Positions 1 to 9,533 are shown, counted from the first letter of the stretch. The stretch: DNA of 64,000 nucleotides from an uncultured Clostridia bacterium (GCA_947624675.1 CANQLI010000005.1:79196-143195), one strand, 5' to 3'. The notes: generated by a model from the letters alone, not told the origin. Program-made: numbers and translations.

Positions 1-2928
1 CGAGTACAGATCAAACTCATCATCAACTTCTTTATCGTCATTGGCTTTTTCTGACTTGTTTGTTTTCCCGGGGAGCGAGCTCATATTAAAAAATTTTTCT
101 TCAAAACGCACAGTGTCATCAAAATACGGTATACTGCTGAAATCAGCCTCGCTCAGCTCTCTCAGCTTTATCATATCCTTGCTCATAAGCAGAGGCAAAA
201 CTACCCATCGAAACATACCGTCTGTATTCCTTAGAAGATTTTCTGTAATATATCCTGTGTTTGTCAATGTCAATGCAAGCTTTTTGAGCTTAGCAAGATT
301 ATTCTTGTCAAGATAAAGAGGTATAAAAAGCCGTTCCTTTGCCCTTGTCATAGCTACATACAGAATTCGTATTTCTTCAGCTATACTTTCATTTAATTGG
401 TTTTCTCTGAGTGCCACATAATGCTGAGGAACAGATTTCAAGTGAAGCTCTTTATCCTTGTAGACAAAAGATACCCCCAGCTTTTCACTTATTATTATTT
501 TCATTTTAGAATCATTTGTATTCATCTTTTTGTCAAGGTCCATAAGAAAAACAAATGGATATTCAAGACCCTTTGACGAATGCATAGTGGTGACTGTAAC
601 GGCATTGACATCGCTCTTACTTCGGTCCATACGCTTAAAATCGTTTCCGTTTTCAAATACCGAATTTATGTATCTTAAAAAACCGCTTAAACCTTTTCCT
701 GATGTTTTGTCATATGAGTCTGCATAGCGCAAAAGCAGTGTCAGGTTTTCTCTTTTATTTGCGTCCTTGTAGGTAGAAGCTATCGCATAGTAGTTCGTTT
801 TGTCATATATCTTTCTTATAAGCCGTTCGGTCGTAAGGCTAGCGGATAAAAACCTAAACTCGTAAATAAGGTCGCTTGCATTCTTAGCTTTTTGATACAA
901 AGGCTCTGAGATGTTTTTAATTTTTTCAAATGAGATAAGATTTTGATAAAGCTTTATGCGTTTATTTATATTTCTTATTTGTGCTGCTTCATCGGGTGTA
1001 AACATCATAATAGGAGAGAGCATAACACTTAAAAGAGGTATGTCCGAAAGCGGGTTGTCAATAACCCTCAAAAAATTTAAGATAACAGAAATTTCTCTTG
1101 ATCTAAGGTAACCGTCGTCACTCTCATACGACGATCTCAATCCCACATATTCAAGTGCTCTTGAAATGTTTTTGTGTTCTGCTCTTGATCTTGTAAGTAT
1201 ACAAAAATCTCCGGGTACAGCGCTTCTGAGGCTTCCGTTTTCTTCTACCTTAACACCGCTGATGATAAGCTCATATATCCTGTTAGCAACGTAAAGCTGC
1301 TCATTATTAAATCCTAAATATCGCGGAAGCTTTTCTTCCTCGAGTATTATATCCACCTCCGCCGGACTGTCGAGCTTTTCGTCATATGCCGCAGCTGCGA
1401 CAAGCTGTTCGTTTTTATCCGAATAGTCTATCTCGCTTAAGTCATATGTCATAAGGCTTTTAAAGAAGTAATTGACCGCGTCTATTACGCTTTTTCTGCT
1501 TCTGAAATTCTTTAACAGGTCGATTTCTTCAACAGCGTCATTATAATGTGCGCTGTTTCTTACTCCGTCAAAAAGCTTTGGATTAGAAAGTCGGAATCTG
1601 TATATAGACTGTTTCATATCGCCGACGACAAATACATTTTTTCCGATCACACTTAAGTCATCTGTCTTTGAAAGCGCCTTAAAGATGATGTCCTGCATAT
1701 TGTTTACATCCTGAAACTCATCAATAAAAATCACCTTATAATGCTCGCTTTTTACCATATCCTCACAAAGAGGCGTCCGTGTGTTTCTGTCATAAAGCAA
1801 AAGCTCTACCGCCATATGCTCCACATCGGAAAACGACAGAACATTTCTTACAGTTTTTGCCTCGTGGATATTTTCACAAAGCCTTTTCTCTATCTTAACA
1901 AGAAGTTCAAATATCCTTGAACAAATTTCTATATCGCGCTTTGTCTGCTCTTGCGTAGCGGTAATTGTTTTTAAAATATCTCCAAATTGGTTTTTAATTT
2001 CGTTGCGTGAGTTTTTCAAAGCTTCGCATACTGCTTTCTCAAGCATAAGCTCAGTAGATATTGCCTGTCCTTTTTTTAATGAAAGACCTTTATATCTGAC
2101 AAACTTTACTTCCCCCATCCTGATTTTCAAGTCATCAAGCGTTTTTATGTTTTTGTCCGAGATTATATCATTTAAGGTCAGGCTGTCACTTTGCAGTACC
2201 TCAAGAGGATCGGATGTAAATTTAAGAAGCTCTGCTTTTTTTATAAGTCCATTTATCTGTTCGTTTAGATAAGTAAGCTCTGATAAAATGTCCTTGCGTT
2301 TTTTATCTGCGATCTTGGAAAAAAACTCAGGTGTCATATATCTTTCTCGCTGAGCATCTATCCATTCCTGTTTAAAAGGGATCGATGAAAAAAACTTGTG
2401 AAGCTCGTTGACGCTCTCAAATATCCCTTTGTCGTCGACATTACATATAGTATCGCAAAGAAAATTCATCGACTCGCTGTCGTCTTCGTAAAACTCCTCT
2501 ACGGTTTTTTTTAAGCATTCATCAAGTATAGTTTTATCTTCATTTTCGTCACATATCTTTACTCCGCTCTCAAAATCAAATTCGTGTATATGATTTCTTA
2601 CAAGCTCATAACAAAAGCTGTTTATCGTTGTTATCGTTGCCATAGAAAGTCTTGTTCGCTGTGAGATAAGCCATTCATTGTTAGGAGCTTCGGAAAGCTT
2701 TTTTTCGAGCGCCGCCGATAGCTTCTCCTTCATCTGTGAAGCGGCATCCTTTGTAAAGGTCACCGCCAACAACCTGTCTGCGGGGACTTGTTCCTCTTCG
2801 CTGCAAAGTAATTTGACGATACGCTCCACCAATACAGCGGTTTTTCCGCTCCCCGCAGCAGCTGAAACTATTATTCCTTTATTTCGGGTATCAATAGCTC
2901 TTTTCTGGTCACTCGTCCACTCAGGCAT
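1..2928 (-). CDS. addA: AddA, ATP-dependent helicase/nuclease subunit A (partial, C-terminus off the left edge)
   Basis: UvrD-like helicase and nuclease subunit of the AddAB double-strand-break resection complex, which loads RecA after trimming ends to a Chi-like site. Reading from ATG at 2926-2928, I see the Q-motif region (WTSDQ, residues 4-8), Walker A AGSGKT (25-30) and a motif II IDEFQD encoded around 1700-1740. About 976 codons are present. The family is normally about 1200 residues, so the C-terminal RecB-like nuclease domain lies outside the window. The start codon overlaps the last 8 bases of addB, so the two are translationally coupled in one operon. Identification is firm; completeness cannot be judged. 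Confidence 0.95.
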   Translation of the reverse strand, partial: MPEWTSDQKRAIDTRNKGIIVSAAAGSGKTAVLVERIVKLLCSEEEQVPADRLLAVTFTKDAASQMKEKLSAALEKKLSEAPNNEWLISQRTRLSMATITTINSFCYELVRNHIHEFDFESGVKICDENEDKTILDECLKKTVEEFYEDDSESMNFLCDTICNVDDKGIFESVNELHKFFSSIPFKQEWIDAQRERYMTPEFFSKIADKKRKDILSELTYLNEQINGLIKKAELLKFTSDPLEVLQSDSLTLNDIISDKNIKTLDDLKIRMGEVKFVRYKGLSLKKGQAISTELMLEKAVCEALKNSRNEIKNQFGDILKTITATQEQTKRDIEICSRIFELLVKIEKRLCENIHEAKTVRNVLSFSDVEHMAVELLLYDRNTRTPLCEDMVKSEHYKVIFIDEFQDVNNMQDIIFKALSKTDDLSVIGKNVFVVGDMKQSIYRFRLSNPKLFDGVRNSAHYNDAVEEIDLLKNFRSRKSVIDAVNYFFKSLMTYDLSEIDYSDKNEQLVAAAAYDEKLDSPAEVDIILEEEKLPRYLGFNNEQLYVANRIYELIISGVKVEENGSLRSAVPGDFCILTRSRAEHKNISRALEYVGLRSSYESDDGYLRSREISVILNFLRVIDNPLSDIPLLSVMLSPIMMFTPDEAAQIRNINKRIKLYQNLISFEKIKNISEPLYQKAKNASDLIYEFRFLSASLTTERLIRKIYDKTNYYAIASTYKDANKRENLTLLLRYADSYDKTSGKGLSGFLRYINSVFENGNDFKRMDRSKSDVNAVTVTTMHSSKGLEYPFVFLMDLDKKMNTNDSKMKIIISEKLGVSFVYKDKELHLKSVPQHYVALRENQLNESIAEEIRILYVAMTRAKERLFIPLYLDKNNLAKLKKLALTLTNTGYITENLLRNTDGMFRWVVLPLLMSKDMIKLRELSEADFSSIPYFDDTVRFEEKFFNMSSLPGKTNKSEKANDDKEVDDEFDLYS

Positions 2929-5900
2929 CTTTTTCACCTCTCCTCGCAATTTTCTCAAGTTCGATACCAAGCAGCTTTTTGTCATCTTTGGTAACGGTTA
3001 TCGGATCTTTGTCTGCGTAATTTCCGCAAACAGACCAGTAAGCACAATATTTACAGGAAAAGTCATCATCCGACTCAACAGGCTTAGCCTCGATTTTTCC
3101 GCTAAGCAAACTTTCTCCCATAAAAATGAGCTTGTCTTTTACAAATTCACCAAGCACATCAAAGAGCTTTTGCTCCATAGGCAGAGCCGACTTATTGTTA
3201 TAGCTTCCGTCCTTATTGAGCATTACCGGTGCGTATAATCCGCTTAAGCTTTCATCCATAGCAGATATTGAAATAAAGTTATCTACCAATATTCCCTCAC
3301 GCTTAAAATCCTTTTCGCGCTTCAAAGAAAGCTGTTTTTCAAGCTCCTGTTTAAAATCCTTTACCGTTGTTCTCTCTAAACAGTTGTCTATGTATTTTGC
3401 GGGCATATACAGTATTCCGGCAGCAGCGGGAATTTTACCTTTAGTGATCTCGTTATCGCTCGAAATCAGTGCGAGAAGATAAATCACCATCTGCATATTA
3501 AGTCCGTGATAAAGCTCCTCTAGCTTTAACGACTTTCCGCCGGTTTTGTAATCAACTATTTTGATATATCTCTTGTCACCTTCATCATATATGTCTACCC
3601 TGTCGATCCTTCCTCTGACGCTTATGTAAACTCCTTCTCTGACTTTTATTTTAAGAAGGCTTTCATTATCTTTTTTAGTAAGATCATACTCAAAGGCACA
3701 CGGCTTGAACAGCGATTTTTCAAGCTCTGAGATTATATTCTTCACAATATAAAAAACCGTTTCTTCTAGTCGTCCAAGCGAGTTGTAAAAACGCTTTGTC
3801 TTTGCAAAATCTCCGCCGAAGCTTCTTTCGGAAAAATCCATACAAAGCGTATGCACCTTTTCCTTTATCTCCTTATCGTTAAATCTCTCAAAATCCTCAT
3901 TAAAGCTTATCCTGCCGTCTTTTTTCACACACATAAGCTCCTGAAGACAAAAGTGTATAAGATTTCCCCTTGAAAGCGAAGATATTTCTATTTTTGACGG
4001 AGGATAGATTTTAAGACCGTTTTTACAGAAATAATTGAAAGGACATTCAAAATAGTCCTGAGCTCTGGTTGCGGACAGATTCAGATCTCCTGAAAAGAAT
4101 GTGTTTTTTGCAACATCTTCCGACAACTTATGATGTTTATTATTCTCCAAATCATCATAAAACTCAAGCTTTTTCAGCATAGCAGGATTTTTTTCAAGCT
4201 CTTTTCTTACCGACCTAGCTTTTTTGGGATCCTTAGTAAGATAATCAAAATATTTATAAAATGCACTTTTTTCGCTCCTGCAATAAAATGACGCGGGAAG
4301 CTTGTCGGCAAAAACAAGCGTGTTCTTTGAAAGCATTGAAAGCATATCCGTTATCAGTACCGATGGATTACAAGATTCTCCCTTTACATTGACTGACGGA
4401 TAACTCGTAACAAGCCTCTTTAGCGGAGTTGAAACCGCGATATAGGCAATAAGACGCTCTCTTTCTAGCCTTGAAGAAACGCTGTTTATAATAGATATTC
4501 CGGCATCGTTAAGGTATTCTCTTTCCTTATCTGTAATAAGAGAATTTATGTGTGCAGTCGAAGGGAAAACTCCGTCATTAAGCCCCATAACAAAGCATAT
4601 TTTTGTTGGGCCAAGTCTTGAGTGCTGGGCATTCACTACGCTCACCTCATCAAGCGATTGAGGTGGATTGGATATTGAGTTTGAAGCCAAAACCGTTTTT
4701 ATAAGCTCACAAAAAGACTTAAGGGTTATTTTTTCTCCGCTCATATTTTGATATATAGAGTTTATAGCTGACAAAAACTGTGTCCAAATCTGCTTAAAGC
4801 CTCTTGAGATTTTAAGAAGAAAGCTGTCATCGCTTTCTGAGCATTTTGCTATCACACCGAATGTTTTGTCAGAAAGCTTTATCTCATTTAACAGCTCGTT
4901 TAATGCTATACATATATCATCGGCAGTTTTTTCCTTTGTGCTTTTCTTAAATTTCTCAAGCGGAGCTATTGCGCTTCTTCTGATAGCGTTTATTCTATAA
5001 AGCTCTTCTTCAGTCTCGTCGACCGTTCCGGTAAAATCGCTTTTCCATAGATCTCTGTCAACGCCCCACTTCAAAACATATTCCTCTAAAGCTGCTGCAT
5101 CGTTTTCATCAATTCCGGAAAGAGGCGACTTTATATATCTTAGTATATTTTCTGTTCTGTAATCCTTAGTCGCAACACAGTCAAACACGCTTAATACATA
5201 TGATGTAAACGAAGATGACAAAACGCTTTCTCTAACATCTGCAAAAAAAGGTATGTCATATCGCTCAAAAACGCTTTCTATTATGGAAAGGTATTCACCT
5301 GTATTTGAAGTTATAACAGCAATGTCCTTATATGAAAAGCCATCGCTTACCAGTTCTTTTATCTTTGCAGCTACATACTCTGTCTCATCATACGGAGTTT
5401 TAGCACAAACTATCTCAACACCGTCATTTTCGCCCGTATAACTATGCTTTCCGAAACGAAAAATATGCTTTGAAACAAATTCAACAGCTCTGCTTTCAAA
5501 TCTGCTGTCACAAGCTTTCCGGACGCTTACCTCCTGTCCCATTTCCCTTGCTTTTGAAATAAGCTTTGACCGTGTTTTGGTAGTGCTGCTAAACGTTGAA
5601 AGACCATACCTTTCCTTTTCAAAATCATCCTCTATCAATGAAACGGTAAGACATTTTGCTTGACTCAAGATAACCGATATAAGTCTGTATTCATCATATG
5701 AAAAATCAGAAAACTCGTGAATAAAGACAGTCTTATTGTTAAAATACAAGCTCTCTCTGGCAGCTTTTACAGCCTCTCCCACAACGGTTGAATTATCTTT
5801 AAGTCCGCGCTTTTTAAGCTGTGAATAATAAAGCTCAGATATGTCAGATATATCCTGTGTCTTATCCCCAAGAGTGCCCCCGATGCCAAAGCCCTTTTCC

Positions 5901-6316
5901 CTGAGCATTTGTGTTGTGACCCCAGAAAGCCTTAAGTCGTCAACCATACTGATTAGATCTGCACAAAATCCGACCTTAGAAAGAGCTTTTGAGTAGTATG
6001 CTGCCGAACCTTTTTTCTTAAACTCACAAACTGCAAGATACATACAAACAAGGCGTGCGTTCTGATCTGCAAAATCTCCGCTTTGTCCCCCATAAAGCTT
6101 CAACAGCTTTTCACACAAACGATTAAAAGCTATAACTTCAATTTGATTGAACGCTCTCGGCCCGAGTATACCGTAAAGCTCCTTATCAAATTCAAATGAA
6201 TACTGATCGGGCACTATAACAAGAACATCGCTTTTATTCTTTACTTCGTCTATAACCGCATTTGTAAACAGATCATTTTTATCGCTGTTTACTCCGCCAA
6301 GGATAAGCTTTAGCAT
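2921..6316 (-). CDS. addB: AddB, ATP-dependent nuclease subunit B
   Basis: Partner of AddA in the AddAB resection nuclease (1131 residues, usual family length). The C-terminal half carries the RecB-family nuclease core (GRIDRVDI then VDYKTG). It also has the cysteines that hold the iron-sulfur cluster: one in ECPFNYFCK and a final cluster CKYCAYWSVC near the end. The N-terminus aligns with the AddB P-loop region, but the Walker A is degenerate: GGVNSDKN in place of the usual GxxGSGK[ST]. The start has a good ribosome site (AAGGGGTGA) and lies just after its own sigma-A-like promoter. First gene of the addBA operon. Confidence 0.95.
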   Translation of the reverse strand: MLKLILGGVNSDKNDLFTNAVIDEVKNKSDVLVIVPDQYSFEFDKELYGILGPRAFNQIEVIAFNRLCEKLLKLYGGQSGDFADQNARLVCMYLAVCEFKKKGSAAYYSKALSKVGFCADLISMVDDLRLSGVTTQMLREKGFGIGGTLGDKTQDISDISELYYSQLKKRGLKDNSTVVGEAVKAARESLYFNNKTVFIHEFSDFSYDEYRLISVILSQAKCLTVSLIEDDFEKERYGLSTFSSTTKTRSKLISKAREMGQEVSVRKACDSRFESRAVEFVSKHIFRFGKHSYTGENDGVEIVCAKTPYDETEYVAAKIKELVSDGFSYKDIAVITSNTGEYLSIIESVFERYDIPFFADVRESVLSSSFTSYVLSVFDCVATKDYRTENILRYIKSPLSGIDENDAAALEEYVLKWGVDRDLWKSDFTGTVDETEEELYRINAIRRSAIAPLEKFKKSTKEKTADDICIALNELLNEIKLSDKTFGVIAKCSESDDSFLLKISRGFKQIWTQFLSAINSIYQNMSGEKITLKSFCELIKTVLASNSISNPPQSLDEVSVVNAQHSRLGPTKICFVMGLNDGVFPSTAHINSLITDKEREYLNDAGISIINSVSSRLERERLIAYIAVSTPLKRLVTSYPSVNVKGESCNPSVLITDMLSMLSKNTLVFADKLPASFYCRSEKSAFYKYFDYLTKDPKKARSVRKELEKNPAMLKKLEFYDDLENNKHHKLSEDVAKNTFFSGDLNLSATRAQDYFECPFNYFCKNGLKIYPPSKIEISSLSRGNLIHFCLQELMCVKKDGRISFNEDFERFNDKEIKEKVHTLCMDFSERSFGGDFAKTKRFYNSLGRLEETVFYIVKNIISELEKSLFKPCAFEYDLTKKDNESLLKIKVREGVYISVRGRIDRVDIYDEGDKRYIKIVDYKTGGKSLKLEELYHGLNMQMVIYLLALISSDNEITKGKIPAAAGILYMPAKYIDNCLERTTVKDFKQELEKQLSLKREKDFKREGILVDNFISISAMDESLSGLYAPVMLNKDGSYNNKSALPMEQKLFDVLGEFVKDKLIFMGESLLSGKIEAKPVESDDDFSCKYCAYWSVCGNYADKDPITVTKDDKKLLGIELEKIARRGEKDA

Positions 6317-6337
6317 TTTTTGTCACCCCTTATTTAT

Positions 6338-6366
6338 AGTATAACCCAAAATCCAGTTTTAGTCAA
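6338..6366 (-). promoter_or_regulatory. sigma-A promoter of addBA
   Basis: On the minus strand, TTGACT (6361-6366) and TATACT (6338-6343) are separated by exactly 17 bp, and the addB ribosome site follows within about 20 bases. The -35 box abuts the stop codon of the small upstream ORF. Confidence 0.8.
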
Positions 6367-6368
6367 GC

Positions 6369-6596
6369 TTAATCTGTCCAAAAAATTTCCCTTATCAGCT
6401 CGAATATAAAAAATTTACAATGCACCTCGTTTTTGCTTTCGTCCTCATCCTTATGCTTGTCAAATGCTATTGAAGGAAAAGCTGTTAGCTCAGGAAACAA
6501 AAAAGAGTTTTCTGTAACTCTCGGTGAAAGCATAACCGTTATCGCAAAAGCAACGGCTATTGATACAGTAATTCTGCTTTTAAGCTTATTGTTCAT
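6369..6596 (-). CDS. small predicted membrane-anchored or secreted protein (75 aa), unknown function
   Basis: I do not recognise this protein. It begins MNNKLKSRITVSIAV with a positively charged N-terminus followed by one hydrophobic stretch (about residues 8-24), so it is probably anchored in or exported across the membrane. The rest is acidic then aromatic, ending in EIFWTD. The ribosome site AAAGGAGTGG sits about 5-9 bases before the ATG and is as strong as those of the neighbours, which argues for a real gene. It lies between the pyrD terminator and the addB promoter on the same strand. Confidence 0.6.
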   Translation of the reverse strand: MNNKLKSRITVSIAVAFAITVMLSPRVTENSFLFPELTAFPSIAFDKHKDEDESKNEVHCKFFIFELIREIFWTD

Positions 6597-6647
6597 AAAA
6601 CCACTCCTTTTACTGAGAATTCTTGGAGGGTTTTTGATATTTATACA

Positions 6648-6680
6648 AAACGCTTTGTAAGAAATTCCTACAAAGCGTTT
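6648..6680 (-). terminator. pyrD downstream hairpin terminator
   Basis: Perfect 12-bp inverted repeat AAACGCTTTGTA/TACAAAGCGTTT with a 9-base loop, just after the pyrD stop and followed on the minus strand by TTTTGTATAAAT. The U-tract is short, so efficiency is uncertain. Confidence 0.65.
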
Positions 6681-6689
6681 AATTAATTC

Positions 6690-7601
6690 TTACCAGGGCT
6701 TTACAGAGCCTATTATCTCATTTATGTCGGACACCCCGTTTTTGTCGCACCACTCGTTCATCTCATCAATTATCTTAACCGGCGCATAAGCATCGTTAAA
6801 TATTGCTGCACCGACCTGTAACAGTGATGCTCCCGCCATCATCATTTCGACAGCGTCCTCTCCCGAGGAGATACCGCCCATTCCGCAGACCGGTATATTC
6901 ACAGCATTTGATACCTGCCACACCATTCTTACAGCTATCGGAAATACAGCGGGACCGGACAACCCTCCTACATTGTTTTTGAGCACCGGTCGGCGTGTAT
7001 TAACATCGATTCTCATTCCCAGCAGCGTGTTTATAAGCGAAACAGCGTCCGCGCCGTTAGCCTCGACACTCTTTGCGATCTCCGTAATGCTTGTGACATT
7101 CGGCGAAAGCTTTACCATAAACGGCAGCGAGCTTGCATCCCTTACGGCACGGGTCACCTCACCCGCAATTTTAGCGTCTGTTCCGAATGCTGCTCCGCCC
7201 TGCTTTACATTAGGACAGGATATATTTAGTTCTATCATATCGACTTTAGTCCCGTTTAATCTTTCGGCAAGCAAAGCGCACTCTTCAACCGTTGAGCCTG
7301 CGATATTTGCAATGATCCTTATATCCTTGGTTATCAAATTCGGAAGCTCATAACTTAAAAACTTATCTATGCCGCCATTTTGAAGTCCGACGGAGTTTAG
7401 CATTCCCATAGGCGTCTCTGCGATCCGCGGCGGAGGATTTCCGTCCTTTACTTTTATGGTCGTACCTTTTGTGGAAATTCCTCCGAGACGGCTTAACGGA
7501 TAAAGACTTTCATATTCTCTTCCATATCCATATGCGCCCGATGCGGTGACGATAGGATTTTTAAAATCCACACCTAAAAAATTAACACCTAGTTTTGCCA
7601 T
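6690..7601 (-). CDS. pyrD: dihydroorotate dehydrogenase B, catalytic subunit
   Basis: FMN enzyme that oxidises dihydroorotate to orotate in pyrimidine synthesis. This is the NAD-linked class 1B type, which works with PyrK. At 303 residues it has the usual length. It shows the N-terminal substrate-loop region (GVDFKNPIVTASGAYGYG), the class-1 active-site cysteine in ELNISCPNVKQGG, and the FMN phosphate loop CGMGGISSGEDA. It begins in a TGATG overlap with the pyrK stop codon, so expression is coupled to its electron-transfer partner. Last gene of the kinase-pyrK-pyrD transcript, followed by a hairpin terminator. Confidence 0.97.
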   Translation of the reverse strand: MAKLGVNFLGVDFKNPIVTASGAYGYGREYESLYPLSRLGGISTKGTTIKVKDGNPPPRIAETPMGMLNSVGLQNGGIDKFLSYELPNLITKDIRIIANIAGSTVEECALLAERLNGTKVDMIELNISCPNVKQGGAAFGTDAKIAGEVTRAVRDASSLPFMVKLSPNVTSITEIAKSVEANGADAVSLINTLLGMRIDVNTRRPVLKNNVGGLSGPAVFPIAVRMVWQVSNAVNIPVCGMGGISSGEDAVEMMMAGASLLQVGAAIFNDAYAPVKIIDEMNEWCDKNGVSDINEIIGSVKPW

Positions 7602-8365
7602 CAGAACACGACCTCCTCTGAGGAAAATACAGGGCCGTCTTTACAGACATGACCATAAAACTCGCCCTGCCCCTTATCAAGCTTGACCGCACATCCAAGA
7701 CAAGCGCCTACTCCGCACGCCATTCTTTCTTCGAGCGAGATCTCACACATAACCTTGTTTTCCTCACATATCTTCTTTACACCTTTAAGCATTACCACAG
7801 GGCCACAGGCAAATACCATATCGGGCTTTTTAATTTTTATCTGTTCTCTAAGCTCATCAGTGACAAAGCCTTTCCTGCCGATAGTTCCGTCATCGGTACA
7901 CTCAAACAGCTTTGCCCCCGCATTATTAAAGTCATCGCTCAAAATTGAAAGACTTTTGGTTTTAAATCCTGTAATAACTCTCGCCTGAGCCTTATATTCC
8001 TTTGCAAGCTCAAGCATCGGAGGAGTTCCTATCCCGCCTCCTACAAGTATGACGGAATTAAAGCTTTTGTCCACAGTAAAGCCGTTTCCCAAAGGTCCTA
8101 ATATATCAAGAGCTTTGCCCTCGGTAAGTTTTGAGAGCGCATCAGTTCCTTTTCCTCTTACCTGAAAAACTATTCTAAGCGTACCTTCAGCTTTGTTTAT
8201 TTCACAGATAGAAATAGGTCTGCGCAGAAAAAACCCCGGTGCGCTTATATGTACAAACTGACCGGCAGCTGCGGCATTAGAAATCTCCTTACTTTTCACC
8301 GTGAAATCAACTGTATCATAAGAAAGCATTTTCTTTTTTATTATTTCATATTTATTCTGAAACAT
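7601..8365 (-). CDS. pyrK: dihydroorotate dehydrogenase B, electron-transfer subunit
   Basis: FAD and [2Fe-2S] subunit that passes electrons from PyrD to NAD+. At 254 residues it has the family length. The N-terminal FAD-binding barrel has FLRRPISIC, the NAD-binding domain has LVGGGIGTPPML, and the C-terminal cluster ligands are seen in MACGVGACLGCAV and the later GHVCKDGPVF. It overlaps pyrD by one base and starts 9 bases after the upstream pyridoxal-kinase gene, so all three are probably one transcript. Confidence 0.96.
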   Translation of the reverse strand: MFQNKYEIIKKKMLSYDTVDFTVKSKEISNAAAAGQFVHISAPGFFLRRPISICEINKAEGTLRIVFQVRGKGTDALSKLTEGKALDILGPLGNGFTVDKSFNSVILVGGGIGTPPMLELAKEYKAQARVITGFKTKSLSILSDDFNNAGAKLFECTDDGTIGRKGFVTDELREQIKIKKPDMVFACGPVVMLKGVKKICEENKVMCEISLEERMACGVGACLGCAVKLDKGQGEFYGHVCKDGPVFSSEEVVF

Positions 8366-8374
8366 TGTTACCTC

Positions 8375-9232
8375 CTAAAGCTCTATACACCTGTTAGGCG
8401 TATTCTCATCGTAAAGCTCACTCAAACAGCTTTCGAGCAGTATACCGTCAAGCGGTTCATTTTTACACTCATAAGTTGTTTTTATCGCAAGCTCCGTAAA
8501 GCCTGTCGCTCGGCATACCGCATCTTTCAGACTTTCACCCTTTAACAGTCCTCCTGCAAGAATACTTGCAAACATATCGCCGCTTCCCGAATAATGTGCC
8601 GGGACATACTGACAGGGTACTACAAAAAAGCTTTTTTCATTATCGTCATATCCTACATTACAAAGCGTATTGTCAAACAGATCGACACTTGTTATAACGA
8701 CCTTACCGGGTCCCAAATCGGACAGCCTCTGCGCCCAGTCTTTTACCGTATCAGACGAAAGAGATGTATCGGGATATTTTTCCTTAAGCAGGATCGCAGC
8801 CTCGGTTATATTTGGAGTTATCATATCTGCGACCTTTACAAGCTCTGACATTCTCAGAATATGATTCTGAGTAACCGTCTTATACGGCTTTCCGTTATCA
8901 CCCATAACGGGATCGACCAGCTTTAAAGAATCAGGATTGCTTTTTAAAAAATCAAGTACGCAGTCTATCTGTTGCTCACTGCCCAGAAAGCCGCTGTAAA
9001 CACTGTCAAACCTGACATTCATCCTTTTATAGTAGTCAAGTGCAGGTCCCAAATAGTCAGTCAGATCCTTTTTAACAAATTCATCATATCCGGTATGTGC
9101 GGAAAAAACCGCCGTCGGCACAGGGCAGACCTGTATACCCATATATGACAACACAGGGATTATTACTGTTAGTGAGCATCTTCCTATACCCGAGACATCA
9201 TTTATCGCACAAACTTTTTGTATATTTTCCAT
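8375..9232 (-). CDS. pdxK: pyridoxal/pyridoxamine kinase (PfkB/ribokinase-like)
   Basis: ATP-dependent kinase of the B6 salvage pathway. Family marks are INDVSGIGRCSLT near the N-terminus, DPVMGDNGKPY, TPNITEAAIL and the catalytic anion-hole loop HYSGSGDMFASI. I chose the ATG at 9230-9232 (285 residues) because it has the site GGAGA 8 bases upstream and gives the normal family start. A longer in-frame extension reaches back through the promoter and a neighbouring gene and looks non-coding. It lies 9 bases before pyrK. The kinase assignment is good; substrate choice (pyridoxal, pyridoxine or pyridoxamine) is not settled by sequence. Confidence 0.85.
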   Translation of the reverse strand: MENIQKVCAINDVSGIGRCSLTVIIPVLSYMGIQVCPVPTAVFSAHTGYDEFVKKDLTDYLGPALDYYKRMNVRFDSVYSGFLGSEQQIDCVLDFLKSNPDSLKLVDPVMGDNGKPYKTVTQNHILRMSELVKVADMITPNITEAAILLKEKYPDTSLSSDTVKDWAQRLSDLGPGKVVITSVDLFDNTLCNVGYDDNEKSFFVVPCQYVPAHYSGSGDMFASILAGGLLKGESLKDAVCRATGFTELAIKTTYECKNEPLDGILLESCLSELYDENTPNRCIEL

Positions 9233-9263
9233 ATTTATTCTCCAGTTTTTAAAAGCTTTACTA

Positions 9264-9292
9264 AGTATATCATATTTTTTGTTTTTAAACAA
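9264..9292 (-). promoter_or_regulatory. promoter of pdxK-pyrK-pyrD
   Basis: Minus-strand TTGTTT (9287-9292) and TATACT (9264-9269) with 17-bp spacing, about 30 bases before the kinase start. Confidence 0.65.
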
Positions 9293-9298
9293 TATTTT

Positions 9299-9328
9299 TT
9301 GAATAGTTTTTGTCTGTATGCGGATAAT
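9299..9328 (+). promoter_or_regulatory. promoter of the 58-aa protein gene
   Basis: TTGAAT (9299-9304) and GATAAT (9323-9328), 18 bp apart and divergent from the pdxK promoter. The boxes are less perfect than others in the window. Confidence 0.5.
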
Positions 9329-9356
9329 AATATCAAAATCAATGGAGGTAATTACT

Positions 9357-9533
9357 ATGAGTGTAAAAATCACATCGTTAGCAAAAGGTGTAAGTGTCGG
9401 AATGGTCGTCGGCGCAGCGACATACGCTCTGTGCTGTGCAAGCAGTAAGGACAAGAGAAAGCTTAAATCAGGCGCAGGAAAAGCTATGAAGGCAATAGGA
9501 AGTATGGTTGAGGACTTTTCAAATATGTTCTGA
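9357..9533 (+). CDS. small glycine/alanine-rich single-span protein (58 aa), unknown function
   Basis: I do not know its function. The ATG at 9357 is preferred over an upstream in-frame ATG because AATGGAGGT precedes it by about 7 bases. Residues about 9-27 (VSVGMVVGAATYALCCASS) form one short hydrophobic segment with small residues. A basic stretch (KDKRKLKSGAGKAMK) and an acidic end (MVEDFSNMF) follow. This layout resembles short YtxH-like envelope-stress proteins, but that is only a resemblance. It is monocistronic, with its own promoter and a very strong terminator, and diverges from pdxK. Confidence 0.75.
   Translation: MSVKITSLAKGVSVGMVVGAATYALCCASSKDKRKLKSGAGKAMKAIGSMVEDFSNMF

Noticed and set aside
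2678..3238. 186-residue plus-strand ORF across the addA/addB junction, and similar long antisense ORFs (for example 22632-23132, 17844-18395, 46567-47139)
   Set aside because: Each lies wholly opposite a well-recognised gene, has no good ribosome site and a low-complexity or Tyr/Leu/Arg-rich translation typical of a shadow frame.
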